Of a stretch of DNA of 64,000 nt, positions 11,649-21,509 are shown piece by piece (position 1 is the stretch's first letter; every line of letters begins with the position of its first letter). This DNA is from Anastrepha obliqua. Its lineage: Eukaryota; Arthropoda; Insecta; Diptera; Tephritidae. The position numbers were made by a program, and so were the translations under genes. Below the pieces are notes generated by a model. That model was not told the DNA's origin. It made no database searches and saw only the letters and a program-made list of their open reading frames with translations. The DNA is taken from NCBI RefSeq assembly GCF_027943255.1, contig NC_072897.1, positions 25,916,044-25,980,043 of the forward strand, read 5' to 3'.

Positions 11649-11661
11649 AGAACATGCCTGA
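11649..11661 (-). repeat. Internal extra copy of the Harbinger terminal repeat
   Basis: CAGAACATGCCTG, identical to the right end at 12903-12915. It is preceded by the same GCGAAAATATTGCCCGAAAA context, so about 40 bp of the right terminus is duplicated inside the element near its left end. Confidence 0.7.
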
Positions 11662-11778
11662 TAGTGTTGGCAGAAATATAAGAGACTCTATTGCTAGAAA
11701 TTTAATATTATGAAACATAAAATTTATTTATATTAAAAGTAAATATATACATAACAGTTCAATAAGATTCTTTTATAT

Positions 11779-12678
11779 TTATTTTTTAGTCTCTATCTCA
11801 AGCATTTTAATTTTAACTGTTTCATGTTGCAACTGCTCCATTTTGAGGTAATGTCTTTGCTTTTGCTCTATAGTTTGAGTCTTTAAGCGATTTTTCTCTG
11901 CCAGCAATTCATTTTGTTTCTCAACAGCACGACAAAGTCGTCGAATCTCTTCCCTTTCATCTTCCTGCGATTTTGCAATCTTGTGTTGGTTTTCGCAAAT
12001 GTTATCTAAAGTGGTGGATATTTTCTCCATACAAGTAGATTGCGTTGCCATACACGTCAGAAGGCTGTCCTGCGTTGACACTCGTGGCCTTTTTGCAGCT
12101 CTCGGGGTAGCCACCGCTTCCCTACTTGTTTGGGGACGTTCTTCCTCAGATTCAGCGCTATTATTTTCTTCTGTCCCTAAGCTTCTAGAATGGTTTATGC
12201 CCTCAACGGCTGCAAAAATTCCACAAGTTCTTGCAACACATTCTTCGTTGCTCGTCAGTACATGCTTATTAAAGGTTCCACCTCCTGTTGCCCTCGATTC
12301 TAGATTGTTATGGGCAACCTTATTCCGAATGCACCCCTTCCAGTCAGACCATATCTTGAAAAAAGACAACTCAAAAATATTTATTTTAATATTTGACTAA
12401 ATACTTACTTTTTTCCATCCATTAACATCTTTTTGGGGCGGCCCTTCTGCATTTAGCAGCGTCGTTAGCTCTTTCCACTTTTCCTCAACAGCAACTCTGT
12501 CGCCCTTCGAAAAATTCTTCGCCAAATCTGGATGAGATTCCATAAACTCGACTAAAATTAGCTCTTGCTTGGAGTTCTTGTGTTTTCCCCTAAAAGTTTT
12601 TGAATAAGTTTTAAATATTTTAAATAAACACTTTTATTTACATAAATATATGCAGTTATTTTGAGTAAGTACTCACAT
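11779..12678 (-). CDS. Harbinger-type Myb/SANT-like DNA-binding protein (three exons predicted)
   Basis: Reading on the minus strand, exon 2 (12589-12409) encodes a trihelix/Myb-like region (ELILVEFMESHPDLA, EKWKELTTLLN, GPPQKDVNGWKK). It ends at a GTAAGT donor, and exon 3 (12354-11779) continues in phase with IWSDWKGCIRNKVAHN, followed by RATGGGTF, an acidic Ser/Glu stretch, a PRAAKRPRV nuclear-localisation-like patch and a long C-terminal coiled coil. The initiator ATG appears split: exon 1 ends in AT at 12678-12677 before GTGAGT, and the next exon supplies G after TTTTAG. Known Harbinger partner proteins bind the element ends and carry the nuclease to the nucleus. No stop or frameshift was seen. 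A domesticated MSANTD/zeste-like gene is less likely given the TIRs. Confidence 0.65.
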
Positions 12679-13374
12679 TTTGATAAATTTATTTCAACAA
12701 ACAGTTTATAAGAATGCCACAAACCGCTAACGTTTAAGTTCCCGAAAATTTAGATGGAAAATTTTAACGATTTCGATTTCCAGAACAGGGTGACAAAACG
12801 ATTTGCTGATGTTCGAAAAAAAAATGAAAACGGAACGATTTACCAGACATGTCAAACGATTTGAAAACGGAAAATGCGAAAATATTGCCCGAAAACGATT
12901 TGCAGAACATGCCTGTATATCTTCTTTGCCTTCAGCCAGTGCTCTCCACATCTGTCTAGCTTTCCGCATTCTTTCCTTGTTTCTTAGTTTATAGTTTTGT
13001 AATTTTGTTTCATCATTATTTAACCTTTCTCTCCACCGTTTACAGTTCGCCTTATTTTTCTCGCCGCCGTTTTTACTCATCTACATTCAAAAAGTTTATA
13101 TTTTGTATTTACATATACGAATAAAGATATTTTTAAACGAAAATTTATTTTGAATCTGTACATTTTTCACTTACGATGTCGCACGCTACAAGCTTTAAAT
13201 AAGTAAAAAGAGCAAAGCGCTAATTATTTTCGAGCAAAGTTTTGTTTATTTAATTAGCAATAAAAATATCTATTTGATACTAATATTTGATGCAAATTGT
13301 ACAAATACCTTCGACTCACTGATAACAAATGTTCTTTTTCAATGTCGCACGCGACATCGAGTTATACGGTAAAT

Positions 13375-15887
13375 CAGTGGTCGCCAACCCGTCGATCGCG
13401 AGCTACCGGTAGCTCGCAAAGGCAATTCTGGTAGCTCGCGCTGCTCACGTTGCAAAAAATCCAAAAGTCTAAAAATCATACCAGTATTAGCAAATTTCAG
13501 AAATTTTCATAATAAATAGATAAACAGCGGCAACACTGCGGTAAGCGATTTCGCGCCGTCAAACACGACGCGAAGTCGCGTCTCCGTTCTAGGATCGGCT
13601 GGAACCGATTAGCGTGTTCGAGAATTTGTTGGCTTTATATATACGTAATGCACGTCGACATTGTGCTCAGTTTAATACTGAACGGCATTATCAACCTTCT
13701 GCGTGCAGCGGTTGGGTTAGAGTTCGAAACATTATGGCAAGCAGTAGTAAGAAGGCGAAGACATACCATTTCCATTCGGAATGGGAAGAACAATACTTCT
13801 TCACAGAAGTTAAAGGCAAAAGTGTTTGTTTGTTATGTGTCAGTTCCTAAAAAAGGAAATATTGAGAGGCATCATAAAACTGTACATTCGAATTTTGAGA
13901 AGGCATTCCCGTTAAATTCTGCCACCAGAAAAGAAAAAATGAAACATTTAAAAATCCAGTTAATTGGACAAAAGTCAATATTTTTGAAAACAATCGACAA
14001 AAATAAGGCTGCAACTGAAGCATCTTATCGTGTTTCCCAGATAATTGCACAAAAGAAAAAACCTTATGAAGACGGGGAAATCATAAAACAAGCTTTTTTG
14101 GAAGCTGCAGATTCTTTATTCGTCAACTTTCGAAATAAAGACGAAATAGTGTCTGCTATAAAATCTATGCAACTTTCTGCTAATACAGTGATGAGGCGAG
14201 TAGAAGTAATGAGCAATGATATTTTTTTACAGTTAAGAAGTGACTTAGATAACTGTATTTATTTTTCACTGCAACTGGATAAATCAACAGATGTAGTTGA
14301 CACCTCACAGATGGCCATATTTGTCAGGATGGCTTTTAGTGATTTTACAATTAAAGAAGATCTTTTGAAGTTTATTCCACTCAAAGGACATTCTACTGGG
14401 CTAGAGCTGTTTTCTCATTTAAAAAATTTCATCTCTTCTGAGAAAATTCCAATATCAAAAATGGTAGGCCTGACAGCTGACGGTGCTCCAGCTATTGTGG
14501 GTTGTGATAAGGGGCTCGTGGCGCTGTGTCATAAGGATGAAAGTTTTCCACAATTTCTTAGTTACCACTGTATTATACATCAGCAAGCATTATGTGGAAA
14601 TTTTCTAAACTTGAACAACGTTATGAAACTGGTGGTGAAAATTGTGAACAAGATTAGAGCTCAAGCGTTACAAAGAAGATTATTTAAAACCTTGGCTGAT
14701 GAAATCGACTGTCAATACGGAGAGCTACTTCTTCACTCTGAAGTGCGATGGTTAAGCAGAGGACGAGTGCTCAAACGTTTCAATGATGTCCTGCCTGCTA
14801 TACTCCAATTTTTCAAAGAACGCGATGAACCGATTCCTGAACTGGAAAATTCGACTTGGCCCAGAGATTTTGGTTTTCTTGTGGACATTACAGAGAAATT
14901 AAATGAGCTTAACTTGCAGCTTCAAGGCAGGGATAAAGAATTAGCGGAAATGATTTCTGATATAAATGCATTTATTACAAAACTTGAATTTTGGGAACAA
15001 AACCTAAAAAACCGCGATACTAAGCATTTTCCTATTCTTTCCGAAAAGATATCAAAAAATCTATTAGAGCCCTATGACAGTAAATATCATATGGAAATAG
15101 TTTCTAACTTGAAGGAAAACTTCAAAAATCGTTTCTAGGATTTCAGCAAAATTGCTTTAGTGACGCAATTTGTTGTTTCACCCTTCATGGACATTGATAT
15201 ACAACAGTTTGCAACTTGTGTTATGAACAACTTTGGCGAAGACATTGCTGTGACAGAAATGGAACTGATTACTTTTCAAAGTGACTTGACCTTAAAATCT
15301 TTAGGTTCAAATACAAAATGTATATGGACTTTAGTAAGTAAAGATAAGTATTCAGTTTTATGTCGTGTTTCGTTCAAAGTGAAAGCATTATTCAGTTCAA
15401 CTTATTTGTGTGAATCTTCTTTTTCCAATATGAAATTTATTAAAAATAAATACCGCAATCGGCTTACAGATATACATTTGGATAACTGTATTCGAATGAC
15501 TGTATCAAATTATACTGCAAATATTAAAAAAATTATCGATGAGTCAGAATGTCAACCTTCTCATTAAATATGCTCTTTTTATCTTCCCATATTTTATTTA
15601 TATAATAATGTACTATTACTGTTTTGTTGTTTTTTTAAGTCGCTTGTGATTTGCCATTATGACTTACGATTGATAGGTGTGAACATGGATGTAGTTATGC
15701 ATAAGTATAAGCACTATAAGTCATAAGTTTATTATATATAGAACGTATATTAGTAAAATAAATACATGTATTGTATGTCGAATATAACTGTGTATTATTT
15801 AATTTATGTTGGCTTGTGCAAGTAGCTCGCTGTTTATTTCAAAATCTTGAAAGTAGCTCAACACATTGGAAAGGTTGGCGACCACAG
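13375..15887 (+). mobile_element. hAT-superfamily DNA transposon
   Basis: Inverted ends CAGTGGTCGCCAACC (13375) and GGTTGGCGACCACAG (ending 15887), flanked by an exact 8-bp duplication CGGTAAAT (13367-13374 and 15888-15895). This is the size and structure expected of hAT elements. The length of 2513 bp would be full size. Additional subterminal GTAGCTCG copies occur at both ends (13408, 13430, 15820, 15853), possibly transposase binding sites. The exact target duplication indicates that the insertion site is undisturbed. Confidence 0.9.
13734..15567 (+). pseudogene. hAT transposase (BED finger plus hATC), two lesions
   Basis: Starts at ATG 13734 with a BED-type zinc finger (KSVCLLC, then HHKTVH). 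It continues through the RNase H-fold core (LQLDKSTDVVDTSQMAIF, GLTADGAPAIVG with a catalytic Asp, CIIHQQALCG, EVRWLSRGRVLKRF) to the C-terminal dimerisation region (STYLCESSFSNMKFIKNKYRNRL). This resembles the GTF2IRD2/ZBED5-like branch of hAT. Two lesions are evident: a frame change near 13850 between the two halves of the finger, and a TAG at 15136-15138, after which the same frame stays open to 15567. Loss of function is inferred from these. Confidence 0.85.
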
Positions 15888-15895
15888 CGGTAAAT

Positions 15896-16020
15896 CAAAG
15901 AAAAAATTTACCATAATTGGCAATCGCATCGTTCCTTTTACATTTTTCTTACATTCTTCACATATAAACCGAGATTTAAAAAAGCAAATGTCACGGCATA
16001 ATATATCTCATCAAGATCAT
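15896..16020 (-). pseudogene. Unidentified coding fragment flanking the hAT insertion
   Basis: On the minus strand one frame reads CFFKSRFICEECKKNVKGT then RLPIMVNFFFDL. After removing the hAT and one target duplication it stays open into 13366-13320. It has paired cysteines (C-x-x-C) suggestive of metal binding. I do not recognise the family. It might be an upstream exon of the SHGKG gene or unrelated sequence. Confidence 0.3.
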
Positions 16021-16945
16021 TAATCAAAACAAAACAGCAATGTTTAAAACGGAACTTTTGCACTGGTTCGACTTTGCATACGAATATTTCAAAATGTGGT
16101 ATGTACAAATGTAAAATTTGTTTACATTAGTTACGTTTAATAGATTCCCTATAAAAATATGTTAAAACAACATAATTTTATAGACTTTGAATTTTTTGGC
16201 TTCGGTTGACATTTCTGTGGAAATGGCGATATCTATTTATAAGGACTAAAATGCTAAATGGTGAAAATTATGAAATGTATTTAAATACGAGTATGAACCA
16301 GAAGAACTTCGTATTAAGAGACTGATAATTGGTAAATGTATTCTATCTACAGCTAACTGGTTTACTGGCGAGTGTAGAGAACATAGGATTTAATTATTAG
16401 ACTTTTTCACCCTAGTGCTTCTGCGAAAGCACTGCCCCTGGGCTTTTGAAAAAGTTCGATGGACCAAGTAATGTTGTCGTATTTAATTCGAATTTGAAAG
16501 CGTGTTTGTTCTCGACTCCGTGGTAATATCATAATATTACTTACTTAATACATAAAAATATGCAAATTTTCGGGCCGAGTAATGCAACAATGCAAATACG
16601 TCTATATTTCGGACAATAAAATATTTTATTTGTGCCCTCGAGAAGACACTGTACGACGCAGCCAAGCAAGTTGTGCGCCGGGCGCACAGAAAAATGTATA
16701 TGTAAACATAGATACACTACAGGAAAGAAAATCAGCAATCTGGTTTCGAAGCAAATTTCTAACGTCAAGGCTATATTACTTATTTCGTACATTTTTTGTT
16801 AATTGGATAATCCCATACGTGAAGATATATCTTAATTAAGTATTTATCCTCTATATGAGAACAAAAAGGAATGCATTTTAAATTGTCCATAGTACGAAAT
16901 TTCGAAGACGTTAACTTGTTTTAAGCTAACGGTAGCTTTTGTTTA
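16021..16945. other. Non-coding, contains a copy of a dispersed repeat
   Basis: No gene seen. 16584-16661 matches 20946-21023 over the same 78-bp length, with the clearest runs CAAATACGTCTAT and GACGCAG. An imperfect hairpin AGTGCTTCTGCGAAAGCACT lies near 16411. Confidence 0.45.
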
Positions 16946-16947
16946 TA

Positions 16948-18255
16948 CAGGGTGGCTGATGAAAGCCGCTACCAAAAAAAATTGAATCACTTTTTTTCTT
17001 TTTAAGTTATCTGTTCCATTTTTGTTTTAATTTGCAGATTGATCTTTAAAATTTATTAAAATGGATAACTGGGACACGCAAACAAGAATTTGGATAGTCC
17101 GCCGCTATCACGCACTGGAGTCCGTAGTTTTGGTACAGAGAGAGTACAGGCGGATGTTTGGCAGCGATCCCCCTAGCAGATGGACCATAATGAGACTGGT
17201 GAATAATTTTACTGAGCAAGGAACAGTCGTAAGAAAGCCTTATCATCGAAACCCACCAGTTCGGACGGAGGAAACGATCGCTGCTGTAGCTGCAGCTATA
17301 CAAAGCAATCCAAGGGTTTCAACAAGAAGCTTATCTGCTCAACTTGGTGTCAGCCGACAGTCTTTGCAAACAATAATGCACAAAGATTTAGACTTATTTC
17401 CCTACAAAATTCAAATGGTTAACTAACTGAATGCAGCAGACTTGCCGATTCGCTTGGAATTTTGCCAGAAGATCCTGCAAATGGTGGAAGAAGACCAAAA
17501 CATGTTAAACTGCCTTTTCATGTCTGATGAGGCCCATTTCGATTTAAACGGCAATGTGAACAAACAAAATTGCCGAATATGGAGTACCTCTAACCCACAG
17601 ATACTCCACGAGACGGAATTGCATCCTCTTCGCATGACAGTGTGGTGTGCGGTTTCTTCACGCTGTATTGTCGGGCCTTATTTTTTTGAAGAAAATGGTC
17701 ACACCGTTACGGTTACTGGAGACCGTTATTTGAAAATGCTGAAAGAATTTTTCTATCCAGAACTACGCCGAAAGAGAATTCCTTTCAACTCTGTGTGGTT
17801 TCAACAAGATGGGGCAACGTCTCACATAGCCCAGACTGTTATGACAGAGTTGCGATGAAAATTTCCCAATAAACTGATTTCAAGAAACTCCGAATTTCGT
17901 TGGCCCCCCAGGTCGCCTGACCTTACTGCACCTGACTTTTTCTTGTGGGGTTTATGTAAACAAGAAGTTTATAAAACAAAGCCAACAAATTTGGATGAAC
18001 CAAATCAATCCATTCGGGCAACAATTGCGGCTATTCCTGTCGCAACTCTCAAAGCAGCAATGAACAACTTTTTACTAAGATGCCGCACTTGTGTCAACGA
18101 GAATGGGGGGCATTTAAATTCAATTATTTTTAAAACTAGTTAAGCTACATTTAATAAAATTTAATGACCTTCAACTTGAAAAAAAATAAATGAATTCCAT
18201 ACACTAAAAAAAACGTTATTTGAGTTTAATGTAGCAAAATTCATCAGCCACCCTG
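16948..18255 (+). mobile_element. DD41D Tc1/mariner-like element
   Basis: Inverted ends CAGGGTGGCTGATGAA (16948) and TTCATCAGCCACCCTG (ending 18255), with TA at 16946-16947 and 18256-18257. Length 1308 bp. It encodes one transposase frame with only two stops. The 16 outermost bases of the two ends match exactly. Confidence 0.88.
17061..18143 (+). pseudogene. DD41D mariner-like transposase, two premature stops
   Basis: One continuous frame from ATG 17061 to 18143 apart from TAA at 17424-17426 and TGA at 17856-17858; no frameshift was seen. N-terminal helix-turn-helix regions (VQREYRRMFG, STRSLSAQLGVSRQSL) bind the ends. Catalytic blocks are FMSDEAHFDL (Asp near 17527), WFQQDGATSHIA (Asp near 17811) and RSPDLTAPDFFLWG (Asp near 17937). 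Counting from the second to the third Asp gives 41 intervening positions, the DD41D signature of rosa/VISITOR-type elements. The protein ends with ENGGHLNSI. Confidence 0.85.
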
Positions 18256-18257
18256 TA

Positions 18258-19160
18258 TCATTAGTGTATGATTCTGCGCGCACTTGACACACAGCAGCTA
18301 AACAATCACCATTTGCTACGCTTGTCGCCATTCATTACATACATTTGGATATACATACATATTTATATACGAAGATGCGGTGGTTTGAATAAAATATTTC
18401 ATATAAAAATCCTACAAAATCCAAAAATAGGCAAATCAAAATTTTGCCATATTATCAAATGTGATACATTAGTGCGTACATACAAATGTATATACGTTTA
18501 CCGTACGCTCGCTCAGTGCTTAGGCAAAGACAAATCAACGCATTCGCTTGTACTTCGTGTCGAATTCTTTTTGTGTGCACGAGCAAAGACATCGCTTGTC
18601 GCGTCTCGAACTTCCATTTCCTCTGCGAATACCTGCCCTATGGAAGGACAGAATGTTAGCCCTGGGTATTTGAATTTTGAATTTTAATATGTTATATATA
18701 CGTAAATACTAAATATTTTTTGTTTTTTAATCAAAGTTTATCGAAAGGATGATTTCAATGTCTTCTAGCTGCAATGGAGCTTCATTATACCCAAACAGAC
18801 GAAAAAAAAATTGTTGGTAGTTGGTCTCAGCAGTTGTAAACTTAGGAGAAGGAGCGAGGATAAAGATGTTGGCCTAATTCAGGATGACTTTGCTTGCTTG
18901 GCTTACTGTCAAAAATGAATAGAACAATACTAGAATATTTGAAATAAAAAACAAATGTCAACTCAAATAGCTCCTTGTTCTATTTGACTGCGTTTTTGAC
19001 ATTAGGAATTGAACACCCGTTTTGTTCATGTCCTTCGATTTGGTTGTGTTTCTTTTCGGAATTTTAGGCAGATTAGAGAGATAATTTATCTACATTTGCT
19101 TTTGAATAAGGTTTGAAGAAAATTGAATAAAAACCATTGAAAAGTATGATATATGAGATA
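18258..19160. other. AT-rich non-coding stretch
   Basis: No gene recognised. A short TACATACATAT microsatellite lies near 18345. Chance frames only. Confidence 0.45.
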
Positions 19161-19171
19161 AAAGCCGGCTG

Positions 19172-19620
19172 TGTTACCGGGATTAGAACAAAAAAGACCA
19201 GGCTTGGCACGATGTGGCCGCTGTTGTTGAAGAATCTGGGAAGTACCAAAACCATAATGCACCTAGGTACTATGACTGATTATATAACCACTTACGTGTA
19301 CACATTTCCCATTTGAAGAGGCTGACTGTCGCAAACGATGGATATCCTTATGTGACCACTTTGCGATTGAGTTGGAGTTGCAACACTAGCCAAGTGGAAG
19401 TGCTGCTTCGTTGAGGAAGGACTGGGTATACCTTGACATTCTGTCCTTTTTCAAAAGAGCTGTTGCACACAGAAAGTAAGTAAATGTACCTATGATAATA
19501 TGGCACTCCATTGTGCTAACACTTACATTTTTTTGAGGACAACATCAGACATTGCTGAAATAGATGCAGAACACTCATTTTCCTTTGACTTCAACGAAAG
19601 TATCGATCTGGTTTCCAAAA
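19172..19620 (+). pseudogene. MADF-domain gene relic with introns retained
   Basis: Exon-like blocks on the plus strand reconstruct part of a MADF (Adf-1-type Myb/SANT) DNA-binding domain. NKKDQAWHDVAAVVEESG lies near 19190-19238, and DCRKRWISLCDHFAIELELQ followed by KDWVYLDILSFFKRAVAHR lies at 19324-19475. The second block ends at a GTAAGT donor, and after TTTTTTTGAG the frame continues in phase (TTSDIAEIDAEHS) to a TAA at about 19622. TAG stops at 19184-19186 and 19387-19389 disable it. It is cut short by the non-LTR relic that follows. MADF proteins occur both as host regulators and in DNA transposons, so the origin is open. Confidence 0.5.
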
Positions 19621-19689
19621 ATTAAGTTAAAGATTTGGAACCTGTTCTGCCTAAACGTTGGAAGCGAAGTGAAGATGAAGACTGCGGCT

Positions 19690-20510
19690 TCAGCTCCATC
19701 GGCTTTTGACACAGTCAGCCATGCCACGCTACTAGATGGTATTTTAAATACTATATCTTGCTTTTTTACTTCTATATCTCGAAACTCCGACAGCCATAAG
19801 AGGGAGTCTCCCTGGTCTCCTACGCCAACGACTGCATGATAATGGCGTCGGGAAATGACACTGATGGTCTGTGCACCAAGGTAAACGACTACCTCGCCTG
19901 CCTTTATCGCTTCTTCACTGCGAGGAATCTACAATTTTCCCCCACGAAGTCCACGGCGACTTTCTTCACCACCTGGACAAAGTAGGTCAAACTGCAACTT
20001 AAGTTAAAAGTGGACGACACACAAATTTTGACTAATAACAACCCCAAAATCTTGGGAGTTACCTTCGAAAGTTTGTTCTCTTTCTCAGCGCATACAACCG
20101 TTATTTCCAGAAAAGTTCAAAATCGCAACAAGGTCCTCAAATCGGTTGCCGGCAGCACTTGGGGCAAAGACAAAGAAATGTTGCTATCGACATTTAAGGC
20201 AATAAGCCGGCCGGTTTTAAACATTACTGTACCTACCTGGTCGCCTGAAAACACTGCTATTCGGACAGCGACGGGATGTCTCCTGATGCCCCCACTACAA
20301 CACCTACATAACGAGGCACAGATGCTTCCTGTGAAGGAGCACAACAAACTGCTTAGCAAACACTTTCTGCTAGAGTGCTTCCTCAGGTTTCACCCATGTA
20401 GACTCCTGCTTGAACCAGAGCCGTCTCCCAGGCACGTCAGAAGACACCTCTTCAATTACGTCGACGAGGTCCAGGGCAACAGCAAGTTTCTCGGACCTAC
20501 CGTTAAATGA
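19690..20510 (+). pseudogene. Jockey/CR1-like non-LTR reverse transcriptase relic
   Basis: Reverse-transcriptase segments in three frames: AFDTVSHATLL near 19705, LVSYANDCMIMASGN near 19815 (Y-A-N-D instead of catalytic Y-A-D-D), ARNLQFSPTKSTATFFTTW near 19925, then NNPKILGVTFESLFSFSAHT, AGSTWGKDKEMLL and the post-RT thumb region (RTATGCLLMPPLQHLHNEA). The element is 5'-truncated. Its C-terminus breaks off after YVDEVQ and an ACAACAACAACAAT tail follows at 20529-20542, consistent with a poly(CAA)-type 3' end. Inactive. Confidence 0.7.
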
Positions 20511-20545
20511 CAGGATGATGTATGCTGCTACAACAACAACAATAA

Positions 20546-21249
20546 TATATATTTTATTTGTATAATTAAAACAGTTTTTAATTCAACTTATGTATATCCA
20601 TAAAATCTAAATTTTACAGCCAAAATATAAATACTGATTGAAAGTTTGAGATTAATGATGCTTTTATTTTATATAAATTAGTAACAAACAATAAGAGTAA
20701 TACGCTGAAAGAGGGAAAGTACTTTTTTTAATTTAAGTCTGGCTGGCATCCAAAGTGTAATGTTACGCTGAAATATAGATATGTTAACCCAATAATATCA
20801 CATGGAACACAGCATTACAGAGTAATTAATAAAACTTGCATTTTGCGACGAGTTGTAGAGGTGAACAACGATGTCTTTGTTCGTATACACAAAATGACGC
20901 ACAATACTGCAAATTCATAGAAAACAATTTTCTTTTTAAAGCATTCCAACAATTCCAAATACGTCTATGTTTGGGATAACAATATTTTTCAGTTTGTTTC
21001 TCAGAAAGCGCTGTGCGACGCAGTGAGCAGGTGCCGTGTCGATTTGTTTTCGCCCAGACACTCAGCAAGAGTATATAAGTATGGTATTTTCTAAACGTAT
21101 GTATGCCATGTAAAAGTAACGCATCAATACTGTAGGAATACCGTATGTATATATTGCATGAGTAAAATACTGATACTTTGTAAAGTTATGTATTGCAATC
21201 CTGTTGACGTTTTGGAACATATTATTTATTTTGAATATTTTTATATTGG
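20546..21249. other. AT-rich non-coding, second copy of a dispersed repeat
   Basis: No gene seen. 20946-21023 is the partner of the 78-bp segment at 16584-16661. Confidence 0.45.
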
Positions 21250-21480
21250 GGATTCACTACCATTCCGAATGCGTAGGTTTGAATCTTCGTGCATGAAATG
21301 AAGAAGAGTTTTTTTCTATATCGCCCCTCGGCAGGCAATGGTAAACCTCCGAGTGTATTTCTGTCATGAAAAAGCTCCTCATATGTTAAAGATTCATGGA
21401 GTCAGCTAAAAACTGTAGATACCTACATTTGTGGAAGATCCTTAAGTCGCTTGTCACAAATAGGAGGAGGAGCTTGGCTA
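21250..21480 (+). repeat. SINE-like repeat, tephritid type
   Basis: A B-box-like GGTTTGAATCT near 21277 is followed by a characteristic body (CGCCCCTCGGCAGGCAATGG, CATGAAAAAGCTCCTCAT, CACAAATAGGAGGAGGAGCT). I recall the same body, in the same order, from many tephritid contigs. The upstream CTACCATTCC also occurs in the tRNA-like segment at 1108, suggesting a shared tRNA-derived head. The 3' tail is missing here. Confidence 0.65.
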
Positions 21481-21509
21481 GATTAGAATCGATTTCATAA
21501 GAGGTTTGC

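Larger units (their letters stand above)
11504..12915 (-). mobile_element. PIF/Harbinger-like DNA transposon without its DDE gene
   Basis: Terminal inverted repeats CAGGCATGTTCTG (11504-11516) and CAGAACATGCCTG (12903-12915), flanked on both sides by TAT, a 3-bp target duplication typical of PIF/Harbinger. Subterminal AAATCGTT-type repeats occur four times in the right 110 bp. The only gene inside encodes a Myb/SANT-like protein, the usual partner ORF of Harbinger. The DDE nuclease gene is missing, so this copy would depend on another for movement. It interrupts the SHGKG relic. Confidence 0.7.
10226..13080 (-). pseudogene. SHGKG-motif protein relic, putative unclassified transposase
   Basis: Pieces in order on the minus strand: an ATG at 13080 followed by a very basic, Lys/Arg-rich N-terminus (RWRERLNN, NKERMRKARQMWRAL); a further basic segment (RQTLAKAVKKVEKAMPKD) at 11239-11436; a Cys/His-containing middle (KDFPSEEVGKSTFFKMRP, PHNMCVCMYHANF, CKKC) at 10766-11254; QIDFAENY near 10590; and WNFFASSHGKGAVDGVG near 10500. 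I recall this architecture from poorly characterised multicopy proteins of insects and cnidarians, but I cannot name the family. Where full copies have a long segment between DFAENY and the SHGKG block, this one has only about 20 residues, so a core deletion is likely. Several frameshifts occur, and the Harbinger-like element at 11504-12915 splits it. Confidence 0.5.

Noticed and set aside
16411..16440. Terminator-like hairpin
   Set aside because: An isolated imperfect inverted repeat in a eukaryotic intergenic region; no functional inference possible.
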